Below are positions 42,461 through 53,930 of a stretch of DNA of 64,000 nucleotides, piece by piece. The DNA lies in the NCBI GenBank assembly GCA_017311185.1, contig JAESUZ010003902.1, forward strand, positions 1,178,001 to 1,242,000. The letters are read 5' to 3'. How positions within the stretch are numbered: the first letter of the stretch is position 1; each line of letters begins with the position of its first letter. The notes under the pieces were generated by a model, which was not told where the DNA came from, ran no database searches, and saw nothing but the letters and a program-made list of their open reading frames with translations. The DNA comes from Proteles cristata cristata (Eukaryota > Chordata > Mammalia > Carnivora > Hyaenidae). A program made the translations under genes and the position numbers.

Positions 42461-44329
42461 CTCCTGGCTCTTCCCTTCTTTCCTCTTAGTTCCTGTCCCC
42501 TCTCCTTCTGTGTCCTGGCTGTGAAACTGTCAGGAGGAGTCACCGAAGCCTGCCCAACATCCGAGCGTTGAAAAGGCTGTGCCACATTTGGTTAACTTGT
42601 CGCAAGCTGCTTGCCGGCCGGAGGGCGGAATGTGGCTGCCCTTCTCTCGTGGGCAGTTCCTGCTGGCTCATCCCCAGCGGACCAGCCGTCGGAGTTCGTG
42701 TAGACTTGAGGCAGTTTCCGAGACGGGGGACTTCTGGCGCTCGTGCAGGTCACCTGCTCTGTGTGTTCTGACCTCATCTTGATGAGCTCTGCAGGGCTGG
42801 CACCAGGCTGAGTCTTAGGGTCCCGGTCTTGGCCAGGGGCCCCGGTTCTGGGCTCTGCCAGCCAGGTTACTGTTTTGCTATCTTTGCCCCTACTCGGCTA
42901 GGGGCACCTTCTCTCCCCCACCTTGGGGATGGTTCAGAGCTGCAGGCATGTGGCCCTGAAGCCATCAAGGCATGAGCATTGGCTCCCTCATACCAGTGGT
43001 CACTGCTGGCCGCTCCCAATCACTTTCGGGGTCGCCACCCCTCACCACCGTGCCGTGTGCGTTCTCCCTGGGAACATGTCCTCAGTCTGGCTCTGCTGTG
43101 AGATTATCAAGGCTCTCTCACGGCTGTACCTGTCGGCTCCTGGGTGACCTGAAGCACAGATCTCTGAGGAGCAGCTGTCGTTCCTGCAGCACCGGCCCGG
43201 GGCTGGCCTCCTGTGCCAGCCAGGGGCTCAGACTGTGTCTCTGAACCCTTCACATCAGCCCTAGGAAGCCAGGCCCTTAGTCCAGCAGCCTCATTTGTGT
43301 CAACTGGTGCTACATTCCCCCCCGCCCCAGGAAAGGGCCCATGTGAGCAGAGCCCCTCCGGCATAGATGACCTGTGGACTTTGAGGCCTTTGACTCAGCA
43401 AGACCTGGCTTTCATTCCCAAGTCTGCCCTTTACTCACGGTACAACCTCAAGGCCATTAACCACCCTCTCTGATCTTGCTCCCTTCTTTATGTGTAGAAG
43501 TGTGGGGGGCAATACCTTCCACACTAACCCACCAAAGGAAAAGCACTGGCCGCAGTGCAGGTGGGGGACCGAGCCGGAACCTGGAGGGAGCAGACCCTGT
43601 CCTTATTTTCCTTGCCATGGGACCTTGGTTCGTCTGTCTCTTGTCTCCCTGGTGTGAGACAGTGTCAGAGGTAGATGGGATGATAATAGGCAATGACAGT
43701 TGTGATTCAACCTCTTTTTTTTTCTTTACAAGCCTGGGACAAGTTACCCAAGTTTGACATAGCCTTTTACACATGGCTCAGTCACACCCAGCTTCATTAG
43801 ACCTTTGGGGGTGGGGCACGGGGACTTGGTGACTCCATCTCAGGATGGAAGAGAAGCCTCTTTCACGGACTCCTCCTCCCCTCCCCCTGGGGCGGTGGAC
43901 CCACCTCCAGGCTGGGCCTGGCCTCCAGAGGCCCTCCCTTCTCTAGTGGTGAGCTGGACTTTAGGGAGAATCCTCTAGGTGTTTTTGAGTTTCCACTTGG
44001 TCATTGAGAAATGGGGATTTAAATGCCTGTCTAATAGAGGCTGGGGGTGGGGTGGGGGGCGTGCGCTCCAATCAAATAATGGGCACAAATACTCATTGCA
44101 AAAACCAAAGTGGTGAGTGCATAGAGGTGGGGATGTGGTTACTTTTAGGGAAGAGCTAGTTCAGTGTCCTTCTCTTTTTGGGGGCATGGGATGGTCGCAG
44201 GAGGGGTAAGTTTTGGTGGTAGATGGTGGGGGTAGGATAAGGGTGGGGGGGACCAGTGAGGGCCCCGGGGATAGGAGCAGAGGGGGTGCTGTAGACAAAG
44301 GCCCGGGGGCCCAGCACCCAGTCATCTAG
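42461..44329. other. Unique DNA, about 1.9 kb
   Basis: 42540-42740 has several CpGs without an island. 43380-43470 (tgacctgtggactttgaggc onward) may be a decayed MIR. 44041-44061 (ctgggggtggggtggggggc) is G-quadruplex-prone. No exon or gene recognised. Confidence 0.45.
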
Positions 44330-44620
44330 GGTTCAGCTTCCCTCTCCTGGCCTCACCCCCACTGCCTGGCTGCATTGATTTACTTGAAAGTTTTTAATGG
44401 GTTATAATTGGAAAAGGCCTGGGTGAGATTTGCATATTGATTTGACATTTAAGTATATGATTAAATAAAAGCTGACTGAGGTCATCACTTGACTAAATTG
44501 GCTTAATGAGTGTTGATTACCCTGTGCATGTTAATTTCATTTGCCCTGATTACTCCATCCATCTTTCCCAGCGATCTGTTAGCACCTTTGACTGAATTGT
44601 ACTTGTTGGGATGAGGAGCG
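44330..44620. promoter_or_regulatory. Strong candidate conserved non-coding enhancer
   Basis: A sharply bounded AT-rich, repeat-free block. It contains a perfect POU octamer, ATTTGCAT, at 44428-44435. Many homeobox-type cores follow, including 'aatgggttataattgg', 'aagtatatgattaaataaaa', 'gacattt' repeats, 'gactaaattggcttaatgag' and 'gttaatttcatttgccctga'. A CRE/AP-1-like 'gaggtcatcac' lies between. This texture is typical of deeply conserved developmental enhancers. Conservation is inferred, not measured. Confidence 0.45.
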
Positions 44621-45214
44621 GGACAGGGGTCAGTGTGGGTGGTCCCCATCTGTCCAGCTGTCCATCTGGCTGAAGGCGGAGTCTCAGAGCTTCTAAGCCC
44701 TTTGCAGCAGGTCCCCCTGTCTCCCACCCTCTTCCTCCTAATCACAGAATCTGATCACTGACTCTTTCTAAGCAGGAATGTGACCACCCTGCTGCCAGGA
44801 AAATCAGGCAGGCGATTTCTGTGGGGGGTAAGCTTCGAGAAGTATCCTCTCTCCCTCCACCCCCTCCCGTCCCAACATGCACAAGGACACGCCTTCCTTG
44901 GGTGGCCTCTGGGGCCCTCTTCCATGGGTGGGCAGCATTTCTGAAGATGGGGATCCCCACAGCTGGCTTCCACACCTTCTGTTTGCCTTTCCAGAGCCAC
45001 TCTCTCCCTACTCCACCCTGCTCACCCCCTGTGGACCCGTGAACAGCCTCCTCTGCCACCCCCCCGACTTCCTGTTGGGCTCAGGCAATGGGGATCCCCC
45101 AGCAGGAAACTGGAGGGAGGGAAGAGAGTGAGATTAGGCTATTTCTTGCCTGTCTCCTCTCTGCTGCCTGAACAAAGGGCTGGGTGTCCGGCAGCCAGCT
45201 GGCTTCCAGGCTCA
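44621..45214. other. Unique DNA, nothing recognised
   Basis: No gene or repeat recognised. Confidence 0.5.
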
Positions 45215-45440
45215 TTCTCTGGGTACCATTGTCATCCCTCTCCTTGTTCCCACGGCACTAGGGTGGTGACAGAGTACCACGTTCCCCACACAGGAGCCAG
45301 AAGGAGGGAGCTGCCCTACCCCTGAGGCTCCCCTAGGCCCTGCCCACACCTTTGTAAACAGACCCTTCATAAACTCTCCTGAAATTACCCAATTTGAGTG
45401 TGCCATCTGTTTCCTGCTGAGACCCTAACTGTTACAGCAG
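45215..45440 (+). mobile_element. Possible LTR 3' end
   Basis: 'gacccttcataaactctcct', 'gagtgtgccatctgtttcct', then 'gctgagaccctaactgttac' resembles the terminus of old LTRs. Weak. Confidence 0.4.
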
Positions 45441-46439
45441 GCAACATATTTTCCCACTCAAAAATCAGGACATGTGGTTGACAAGTCCAAATGTGACTCA
45501 GGGCCCGGGACCCAGCCCACATCAATCCCGCAGGATGGCTCTGGGTCCCGAGCACTGGAGGAGCTTCACCCATGCAGCCTCCGCCGTCACCGTCCTGCCT
45601 CCTCCCGCTGCCCTTCTCTGCATTGGCAATGCCAGCTACTCTGACCTCCCCGGGGCCACCCCCCCTTGCTTTCGCCAGACACCCTCACCTCCGGCTTATT
45701 AGGAAAAGAGGCCAGTATTCGGTAAGGCTCTTTAATGCTTTGTCCTTTCTCACCTGGGACAGTTCATCTTTTGGGGATCCTATTTTCTGGATCCTGTCCA
45801 AGATATAACTCCTCACCTCTGCCTGGTATCCTCTCCCATCCACTTTCTGCCGGGACCCCATCGTGGTACCTTCGCCTCTCTTGTCTCTTCCCTGAAGCAG
45901 GGACAGATTTCCCCCTCATGCCTCATCCTCTCCTCCATCACAGGCAAACTCTTGACCGAGTTGTGTCAACTCACTTGTTCTGCTCTTCCCACCTCTCGGT
46001 GCCCCCTTCTGTAGGCGGCTGCTCCAGCCGGCTCACTGCTGACCCCCACGGTGGCGCCAAGGGAGTCCCCTCTGGTCTGTCCCCAGGCAGGCAGGCGGTC
46101 AGCAAGAGCCAGTCCCCCTCTTCTTCCCTGGGCCAGCGTGGAGATTATCTCCCCCAGTTGCCCAGCAGAAGAGGGTTTGGACTTGAGAAGCCGGGAAGAT
46201 GAGCTGAGATGTGACATTGTCCTGACACACCTGCCTGGGTCAGTCAGAATCGTCTGGCCAGCCAGCAGACACCCCCGTGTGGAGCCCACCTTCGCCCCAC
46301 GAGGCTCCTGGACATGGTGCCATGAGCTCCTCTCTGTTATGTGGACTTCCTTCCCACGCGCTCCCTCCAGTGTCTAACGGGCCATGCATTCCATTCCATA
46401 CAGTCCCTTCCTCTCCATCCCAGACATCACACCTAGTTC
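45441..46439. other. Unique DNA, about 1 kb
   Basis: No exon recognised. Overlapping ORFs (up to 155 codons) lack domains. Confidence 0.5.
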
Positions 46440-46830
46440 TGGACTCATCATCTCTTCCCTGGCCCATTGGCACAGACCTTCGAGGTGCCCCTTATCTGCC
46501 AGCACTCCCTCTAATCCATCCTCTGCTCATGGTGGCCAGAGAGGTTGTCCTGAAGCACACATCTGATCCTGTTATTGCCCCTCTGCTTGAAGTCCTTGGT
46601 GGGTTCCCATCACCTACCAGTGCAAGACCAAACTTTTTTTTTTTTATTTTAGAGAGCGGGGGAGGGACAGAGAGGGGGACAGAAGATCCAAAGTGGGCTC
46701 TGCGCTGACAGGAGAGCCCTATGCAGGGCGCAAACCCACGAACCATGAGATCATGACCTGAGCCGAAGTTCAATACTTAATCAACTGAGCCACCCAGGGG
46801 TCCCAAGACCAAAGGATTTTATCCTCCCCC
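46440..46830 (+). mobile_element. L2 LINE fragment split by a SINE
   Basis: 'cacatctgatcctgttattg', 'cccctctgcttgaagtcctt', then 'ggtgggttcccatcacctac' follows L2. Confidence 0.6.
46633..46803 (-). mobile_element. CanSINE, class B, shortened
   Basis: Reverse copy about 170 bp long, missing part of the GA-rich block, ending 'ctgagccacccaggggtcc'. TSD caagaccaaa at 46623-46632 and 46804-46813. Confidence 0.9.
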
Positions 46831-46984
46831 TGCCCCACCCCCCCGGGCTGTTGTAGACCCTGGCTGCATACTTCTCTGGAGGATGCGACCTTGGGGCCCC
46901 ACCCCTAGCCCCTGTTGCTCTATCAGTAGAGGGGGTAGGGAAGTCATGCCTGCCTGCTGCCCTTGGGGGACACAGTTGGTGGGT

Positions 46985-47440
46985 TTGTTAGTGTTCTGGG
47001 GCTGCCATAGCAAAAGACCACAAACCGAGTGCCTTCGGGAAACAAACGTCTCTTCCCTCACTGTTCTGGAGGCTAGAAGTTTGAAATCAAAGTGTCAGCA
47101 AGGCCACGCTCCCTCTGAAGGCTGTAGGGAAGAGTCCTCCCTTGCCTCTCTGTCCTAGTTTCTGGTCACCTCTGGCAATCTTTGGCATTCCTTGGCTCGC
47201 AGCTGTGTCACTCCAGTCTCTGCGTCTGTGGTCACATGCCCTTGTCCCTGTGCGTCTGAGTCTGTTCTCCTCCCACGAGGACACCGGTTATATTGGAGGA
47301 AGGGCCCGCCCTACTCCATGTGATTCCCCTCTTGTCTTCCATCTGCAAAGGCCTATTTCCAAAACAAAGTCATGTTCACAGGCTCTAGGGGTTAGGACTT
47401 CAACGTCTCTTTGGGGAACACTATTCAACCTACTATAGCT
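46985..47440 (-). mobile_element. MLT1-like MaLR LTR
   Basis: Antisense: 'gttctggggctgccatagca', 'cactgttctggaggctagaa', 'gaaatcaaagtgtcagcaag', then 'gggttaggacttcaacgtct' and 'ttggggaacactattcaacc'. Confidence 0.75.
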
Positions 47441-47764
47441 GGTGTGAGAAGAAGGGAACACAGACAGGGGCAGCTTGGAACAGAAGATAGGAATGTTAGA
47501 CCTATCTGGGCCCCGGGCCAGGCAAAATCTGGCTTCCAGTTTGGAGGCCCTGAGGAAGAGGTCATGGGCCTCCAGCTTGGAGCCCTGGTTGCAGGGGGAA
47601 CCAGGGGCTCCTGGCTCAGCCCCACCTAGCTGGGCTGTAGGTGGGGGTGACTCAGAGACAGGGCTGTCAAGCTCAAGGGTGTCCTAGAAACGCAATCCTG
47701 TGCTTCTAGCATATTTCCCTCACCTTCTGGGGCCGAGAAATACAACATTTTTGGAAACTTGGAA
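47441..47764. other. Unique DNA, nothing recognised
   Basis: No gene or repeat recognised. Confidence 0.5.
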
Positions 47765-48075
47765 AGCTTAGGTTAAAAAAAAAAACCAAAACCTTTTATT
47801 TTTCTTTATGGGGAAAAGAGAAATTTTGGGAAAATTGGAAACATACGCAATACTTATTTTTGTAGTGTACCCTTTTCATATCTAAAGTCACTCTCTCAAG
47901 TTAGGCGTGCAAATGCAAACCTTATGTAATTTGGTTTGCTCAATCAAATTATCGTGTTTGGCAGATTCAGTCAAAAGCTGTAGGTTGCTCAGACAGTAAT
48001 GACAAATTTGGTAACTGAGGAAAGTTTTCAATGTTTTAGACTTTGTGACTAATGACCTCTGGGCAGCCGAGTGCC
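47765..48075. promoter_or_regulatory. AT-rich unique block, weak CNE candidate
   Basis: Repeat-free AT-rich sequence with 'cttatgtaatttggtttgct' and 'caatcaaattatcgtgtttg'. Could be conserved non-coding DNA or simply decayed repeat. Confidence 0.25.
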
Positions 48076-48136
48076 AAGCATGAGCTCCTCTGAGGTGAGC
48101 AGAAAAAAACGGTGTCATGGGAAGAAGGACTAACAC

Positions 48137-48158
48137 ATGCAAACACACACACACACCC
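48137..48158 (+). repeat. Short (CA)n microsatellite
   Basis: An interrupted CA run, 'caaacacacacacacacc'. Confidence 0.8.
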
Positions 48159-48189
48159 CAGTATTGTCTGTAATAAAAATGCCATATAT

Positions 48190-48390
48190 GATATTATGTT
48201 AATAATGGTATTAAATAACAACAACTATGACTTGTTATGCACCTGCTATCCTGTCTCACTTCACTTAATCCTATGAGGCCATGCTCTCCTCATTTTATAG
48301 AGGAGGAAACTGGGGTTCAGAGAGGTTAAGCCCCTTGCACAAGATTCTACAAGTAATAGGTTGTGGCTTCAAATGTATTCGGACCTGAAC
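48190..48390 (-). mobile_element. Antisense MIR relic
   Basis: 'cacttaatcctatgaggcca', 'cctcattttatagaggagga', then 'ctggggttcagagaggttaa' and 'gccccttgcacaag'. Confidence 0.8.
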
Positions 48391-51255
48391 TTCAGTTCAC
48401 TTATCAGCCAAGACCTCCTTCTATCATGACAGCATAAAGCTATCAGCCCATAGAAGCCATAAAGCCGGAGAAACTTCCGTTTGTTGGATTTGGTGTTGTC
48501 TACTGTGAGGCAGCTCTGGCTGCCTTCTGCCTTAGGAAGCAATCTGAGAACATAAGGGTACCTTGAGACCCTATGGGCACTAGGGCAGGAACAAGGCAAG
48601 GATCTTGGGCCCTAGGGGGGTAGTTTGAGGATGCCAGACAACAGAGGCCAGATGACCCCGAGGAAGGCAGATAGAAGAGAGTGACGCAGGGGGTGCCGGC
48701 ACCCCTGGGCAAGGGGCTGCCTGTGTAGGTCTCTACCAGGCCAAGGAAGATGCTGGAGCCTGTCCCAGAGGTGAGCTGGGAAGAGGCTATTCTGGAGAGA
48801 GTACTCTAAGCTTCCGAGATGTCCAGGTCCTCCACAGAGATAGAGTGGCACAGGGGAAGGAGGAGAGGGGGGGTCCCCAAGGAAGCCAGGCACAAAATCT
48901 AGAAAGGAAGCTAAGGCAAAACCAGACCCAAGTCCTGAGCACAACTTTTTGCCCCCGGACACCCTGTCCAAATCAGTCTGACCCGTATGACAGAGCTTTC
49001 TGCTTCTGAGCCTTTTTTATTTTATTTTGTAGCATCTCCAGTGACTTCGGAGGAAGGAGGGTCCCCAGGTCCATGCCTCCTCTGGGCTTGGTTGTCCTGC
49101 CCTTCCAACCTGCCAGTGACCGGCAGAGCTGACTTCCTCCTGGGCCACCCACACCTGTCTGGCTCCCTGACTCCCCTCCCATGTCCTCTATGCCCTCCAT
49201 CACCCATTCTCTGGGACCCAGGCAGCCCTTCCTCCAGGGGAGAGGGAGCCGGTTTCCTGGGTAACTGGTGGGGAACAGGAGAGAGGGGGAGGAGGCTGGT
49301 ATTCCTGCTGGTGAGGGCTTAGAGGAAGCATATGCCGTTCTGGCTGCCCTGTGAATTATTCAGCGGCCGTGAGAACTGACTCACTCTTAGTCTGCCATCT
49401 TCTCCTGAAATCCTGCTCTCTCCTCCTCAGCAAGCCCTCTCTACCTCTGTCTTGGGAGACTTAAACCCCTGTCTGGGGCCTCTATCCTCAGAACGTTCTT
49501 CTCCGGGTAAATCTCCCACCCCTATTTATTATTACTTATTCTTTGGCTCTCCCCTTTGAGCCACTGTCTGGCTGTTTCCTCTGTGCTCACCCTTGTGCTC
49601 AGCGCCAGATGTGGAAACTGTACCCACTTGGGTAGGTGAAATAATGTTATTTCAGGATAATACAGTTATGAAGTGACGGAGTCAGAATTAAACTTGGGTC
49701 TGACTCCAGAGCCTGTGTTCTCAGGTTATGGCATGGTTCTGGGAGCAATGGAGAAGATTCTCTATAGAGTCTGTCCTGGGGCCACCTTGCGAGCCGGCAA
49801 GAGGGTGTTAGATAAGGCAGGTGAGGCTGGTACAGAGTTTGACCCCGTGGGCTGTGGATCTGCATCTAGAACCTGGTTGGGGTGTCGCCAGTGAAGCAGC
49901 CTTGCTACCTCAGGTCTCTTGCAGGTTTGGCCGGAATGGAGGTTCCTTAGAGGTCTTCTGGTCTGGCCACCTCACTTCAGAGGAGCAGGGCCAGGCCCGG
50001 CGCCCGGCCTAGATGCTTTGCTGTCAGCCCGCGGGCCTCTCTCCCCTGCACCCTGGCAGTTCTGAGAAGAGGAAACCCTGCTCTGGGGGTAATGGCTGCT
50101 CAAAGAAGGGCCCCACAGGAGACCCGGGAAAAGGGTCAAAGGAGCCATGACCCAAGATGGCGGCAGCCATGGAGGCTCCAAGGGTGGCCTCTGATCAGGC
50201 CCCAGGAAGCACCCTGGGAAATGTAGCAATGCTCCAGCAATCCAGGTGTGGACCCGAGCGGCCCCCACGAGGGGTCCAAGGGCTGTGACCACTCAGGGGC
50301 CGGCGTTTTGAGGTGCAGGCAGACACGCTGGGCCACTGCCCCTGGCTCACTCAGGGACTCGAGCACACGTTGCAATGTCTTTTCTAGTCGGTGGGGCTTC
50401 CTGTAACTAGGGACGCCTCCCTGAGATGTTATGTGCTGTCCTCTCTGGGGGGACAGGGCTCCTGAATTAGTTATGTTGCCTGCTCCATGTGCTTGATATG
50501 GTGGGCACGGATAGTCTCATGTCCCATTTTCTTCCCAAGTGGCTTGTGACCCACCCAGTGTTGCCGGCGGTGATGTTTTTTTCTACTTTGGGCTCAGTTC
50601 AAATCAAGAAGGGTCATCCTCTTCACATTTTAAAAATGAGCCACCATGGGAGAATAAGGCTTTGGTCGGTGAGTAGACACTTCCAGGTACCCCGGAACCT
50701 TTGCTCACAGGGTTCCACTGTGATGAAGTTTAGATCTACGGCGGTGGGGGAGGGTGCAGAGGCTGGTGCTCAGAGCAGAGGAGTTAGCCCGCTCAGGTAC
50801 GTCATTTGTTCTCTTGAATGCAATCGCTTCAGGGCCTCCCCATTTGCCGATGTGCCAAGCCTGGGCTTTTCTTGGTTTAATGGTGGTCTTTGCTTCTGAT
50901 CTCTTCCAGTCACCGGGACATCCCCGGCCTCCAGCCCCTCACCCCCACCCCCCTACCACACAGCAGTCATCCCTGAAGTCTGCCTCCTCCCCACCCCTCT
51001 CCCCGTGGGCCAAGGCTTATCTCCCGCCAAAGAAGTAGGCAGGTCCTCTCCCAGTTTCCTGTCCCTGGGACACAGTCCCCATTTGAAGCTGTCCCTGAGG
51101 TGAGGGCATTCTGTTGCAGCTTGGATGGCTGTCCCTGGGTGGGGTCTGTCACCTTGAACAGAAAGGCTCTCCATGGTTGTGGATAATTGTGAGCATTTCA
51201 TGTTTTCCCAACTCTTTGCACTGTAAAAACAAAATCAGAGAAAACAAAACCCCAG

Positions 51256-51256
<1 letters not shown>
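48391..51256. other. Unique DNA, about 2.9 kb
   Basis: 49595-49730 (tttcaggataatacagttat, then ggtctgactccagagcctgt) is a weak antisense MIR. 50140-50170 holds 'cccaagatggcggcagccat', a YY1-like (AAGATGGCGGC) motif. No exon or gene recognised. Confidence 0.45.

Positions 51257-51297
<41 letters not shown>
51257..51297 (+). repeat. (TG)n microsatellite, about 20 units
   Basis: An uninterrupted 41-nt TG run. Probably length-polymorphic. Confidence 0.97.
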
Positions 51298-51302
<5 letters not shown>

Positions 51303-51309
51303 GTATGTA

Positions 51310-51565
51310 TGTGCAGTCGAACTGATTAAATAACAAAGCGTAACAACTAACTAATCTCTAAAGACTACATATAAAAAGTGATGGCTAATTTAGGGCAAGA
51401 TGTAGAAATGGCCAAACATCTGGGCAAATCAGGAAGCCTCACCAGCCCCTCCACTGACAATAATTAAGCCTAATTTTATTTTGACTCTCAGCTTCCCTCA
51501 TTCGCAGGGCAATTTAATTTTGGCTTCTCTGAGGCTTGTCTGAGTCCCTGAGACCTCTGGTCAGC
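51310..51565. promoter_or_regulatory. Candidate conserved non-coding element
   Basis: Repeat-free, AT-rich, next to the TG tract. Contains 'gaactgattaaataacaaag', 'agtgatggctaatttagggc', 'actgacaataattaagccta', 'attttattttgactctcagc' and 'gggcaatttaattttggctt'. The dense TAAT/ATTA cores fit homeodomain binding. Conservation untested. Confidence 0.4.
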
Positions 51566-52425
51566 TAGATGAGGTGTTAAACCCTGAGCCTTTGCTTTTT
51601 GTGGCTCCAACTGCCCCTGCGAACCTTATCTGTGATTGCTTTTTGGAAATCCTGGCAAGGTCTTTGGTCCCCTTTGTCTGGGCTCACAGCCCCTTCTTTT
51701 CCCCCCTTTCACTGTGAAAAACAGATGAGAGAGGGGATCATGCTGCACACGGGCTGCATTTTCCGAGGGCTGTCTTTTTCCCAATTATAAAAAAGCATTT
51801 CCTCACTCTGACCCCTTCTCCAGGCCAAAGGTCTCAACCTTTGGAGGGATGTCTTGTCTGCAATCCCCATCTGCTTTTAATTCTTGAGGTCATCCATTAA
51901 CCTCGTGACCTCATGCAACTTTGGCTCAGGCAACCTTCTCTTTGTGGAACACTGCCCTCCTTCGTGGAGGCTTCGGGCTAGAGCAAGTACAAGCTCTCTC
52001 AGGCTTAGTTTCCTGAAACATGATGAAAAATGCGTACTGACATTTTAAAATGAAAATGTATGCCTTCCCCAGAGGGAGCTGTGACCATCGGGTATCTGTG
52101 ATCTGACAGAGGATGTGCCAGAATCTAGGAGGCCTTAGGACCTTCAAGGGCACAGGCCATAGACCCCCACTCCTTTCTGCGCCTTCCCCCTCCCCCCCTG
52201 CCCTACACCCAGGCACTTGTTGCTGTCTGCCCCAGAGCCTGGCAGCCTTTAAGTCTCAGGGAAGGAGGGAAGTCTGGAAGGAGCCAGAAGCAAGACAGGA
52301 GAGAGAGAGGGACAGTGCCCTAAACTCAGTTCAGACCAAAAATTGTTTTTGTTTTTGTTTTGGTGCAAAGAGGTGGTTCTATGAAAGCACAGGTACAGGA
52401 CTTGTGGGCAGAAAGAGCTGCCTCA
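51566..52425. other. Unique DNA, nothing recognised
   Basis: No gene or repeat recognised. Confidence 0.5.
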
Positions 52426-52443
52426 GTTCAGGTCAAATTTTTT

Positions 52444-52655
52444 TAGTCTTTTTCAATGTTTATTTTATTTTATTTTTGAGAGACAGAGAGAGATAGAGTG
52501 TGAGTGGAGGAGGGGCAGAGAGGGGGAGACACAGAATTTGAAGCAGAATCTGAGCTGTCAGCACAGAGCCCATGTGGGGCTTGAACTCACAAACCATAAG
52601 ATCATGACCTGAGCCAAAGGCGGATGCTGGACCGAAGGAGTCATCCAGGTGCCCT
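52444..52655 (-). mobile_element. CanSINE, class B, diverged
   Basis: Reverse copy with mutated A-box end 'ggagtcatccaggtgccc'. TSD gttcaggtcaa(a)ttttt at 52426-52443 and 52657-52673. Confidence 0.9.
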
Positions 52656-52673
52656 TGTTCAGGTCAATTTTTA

Positions 52674-53534
52674 ACATTCGTGAGCACTTGCTGGGTGCCA
52701 GGCTTAGTCCAAAGTGTTGGAAATTCAGAGCATGACCAGCCATATAATTTGTGAGGTGAGGTGCAAAATGAAAACGTGGGGTCCCTGGTTCAAAAACTAT
52801 TTAAACATTTCAAGAGGATGATGATAGAACACTAAATCAAATGCATGTGAGGGAGGGGCTAGACACATCCCAAGGTGCTCTGGCATCCCAGAGAATATAG
52901 TTGGAAAAACACTGATAAGAGAACCTGGGGCAGGGACCGGATGCAGGTTGTTCATGTCCCCACGATCCCAGGGAGTGGGGAAACTAAGGCAGGAAGGGGA
53001 GAAGCCACAGTTGGAGTAAGTTATCAAGGTTGCCTTTGGGGCCAATGGGTGCATGATCCCATAAAATGACCTGAGAATGTTCCAGAACCCTCTGCCTGAA
53101 GGATGAGAGCGAGGTGAATTGTCCCAACCTCTTAATCCCACTAGTTGAAGGGCGCCCTGGGGACACGAGCTTTCCTGCATTTCTGAGTTGAGTTTTCCTA
53201 CAATCGAGTGAGCTCCTAAGCTTCTGGAATGTTTGAGAGGGTCCTGGGGGGGGAAGCAGAGAGATGCCTGGGAGGCCCCTTTGAGGTGGGATTTTCAGTG
53301 CTGTGGGCCTGAGCGTGTGGAGAGCTGGCCACACTGCGGGAGGGGCTGACATCGCAGGTGGGCCGAGGGGGGTGACACCCCACTCAGAGGCGTCTGCTCC
53401 AAAAACTCTGGAGCAGGAGAGGGAGACGTCTGTTCTCCATGTTGGGGACTCTTCCCTGGCATCTGGCGAGGAGACAACCACCAAAAGAGGGGACAGGAGT
53501 TGCCCCGTCTGAGCCCCCACATCGCTCAAAGGCC
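52674..53534. other. Unique DNA, nothing firm
   Basis: The first 60 bp (gagcacttgctgggtgccag) may be antisense MIR. No gene recognised. Confidence 0.45.
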
Positions 53535-53930
53535 CCTCCCCACTCTCATAATTACTTCCGGCCCCCCCTCCAGGGACCTAGTTATTTCCTCCTGCTGCCG
53601 AGCTATCAGGGGCCAGGCCCGGGCCTGATTAGGTCTCCTGGGCCGGCAGCCGTGGGCCCCCGTTGTCACAAGTTGCTGCCTAAGCAGCCTGGCGCCTTCC
53701 CATTTGTCACTGGCATCAGCACTCACGCAATGACCTGCCTGGAGTTCGAGAACGGGTCCCGGACGGCCAATGTGGATTTCCAATTTAGAATTTCTGTCCA
53801 TTTAGCAGAGAATCACCCCTAAAGAACACCATTTGTGGAGCTGACAAAGCCAAATTAGATTTCCGATTCCACTGCTGAGTGTCGGTGACAGGCAGAGGGC
53901 AATGAAACAGAGGAGACACTGCAAACACCA
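53535..53930. promoter_or_regulatory. Candidate conserved non-coding element
   Basis: A repeat-free mosaic of AT-rich and GC-rich motifs: 'ctctcataattacttccggc', 'gacctagttatttcctcctg', 'gggcctgattaggtctcctg', 'gtggatttccaatttagaat', 'tctgtccatttagcagagaa', then 'agccaaattagatttccgat'. A 127-codon plus-strand ORF (53439-53822) runs through, but has no recognised domain. Confidence 0.4.

Noticed and set aside
50150..50166. YY1-like AAGATGGCGGC as evidence of a promoter
   Set aside because: A single motif without CpG island, TSS signals or exon. Noted only in the feature entry for the region.
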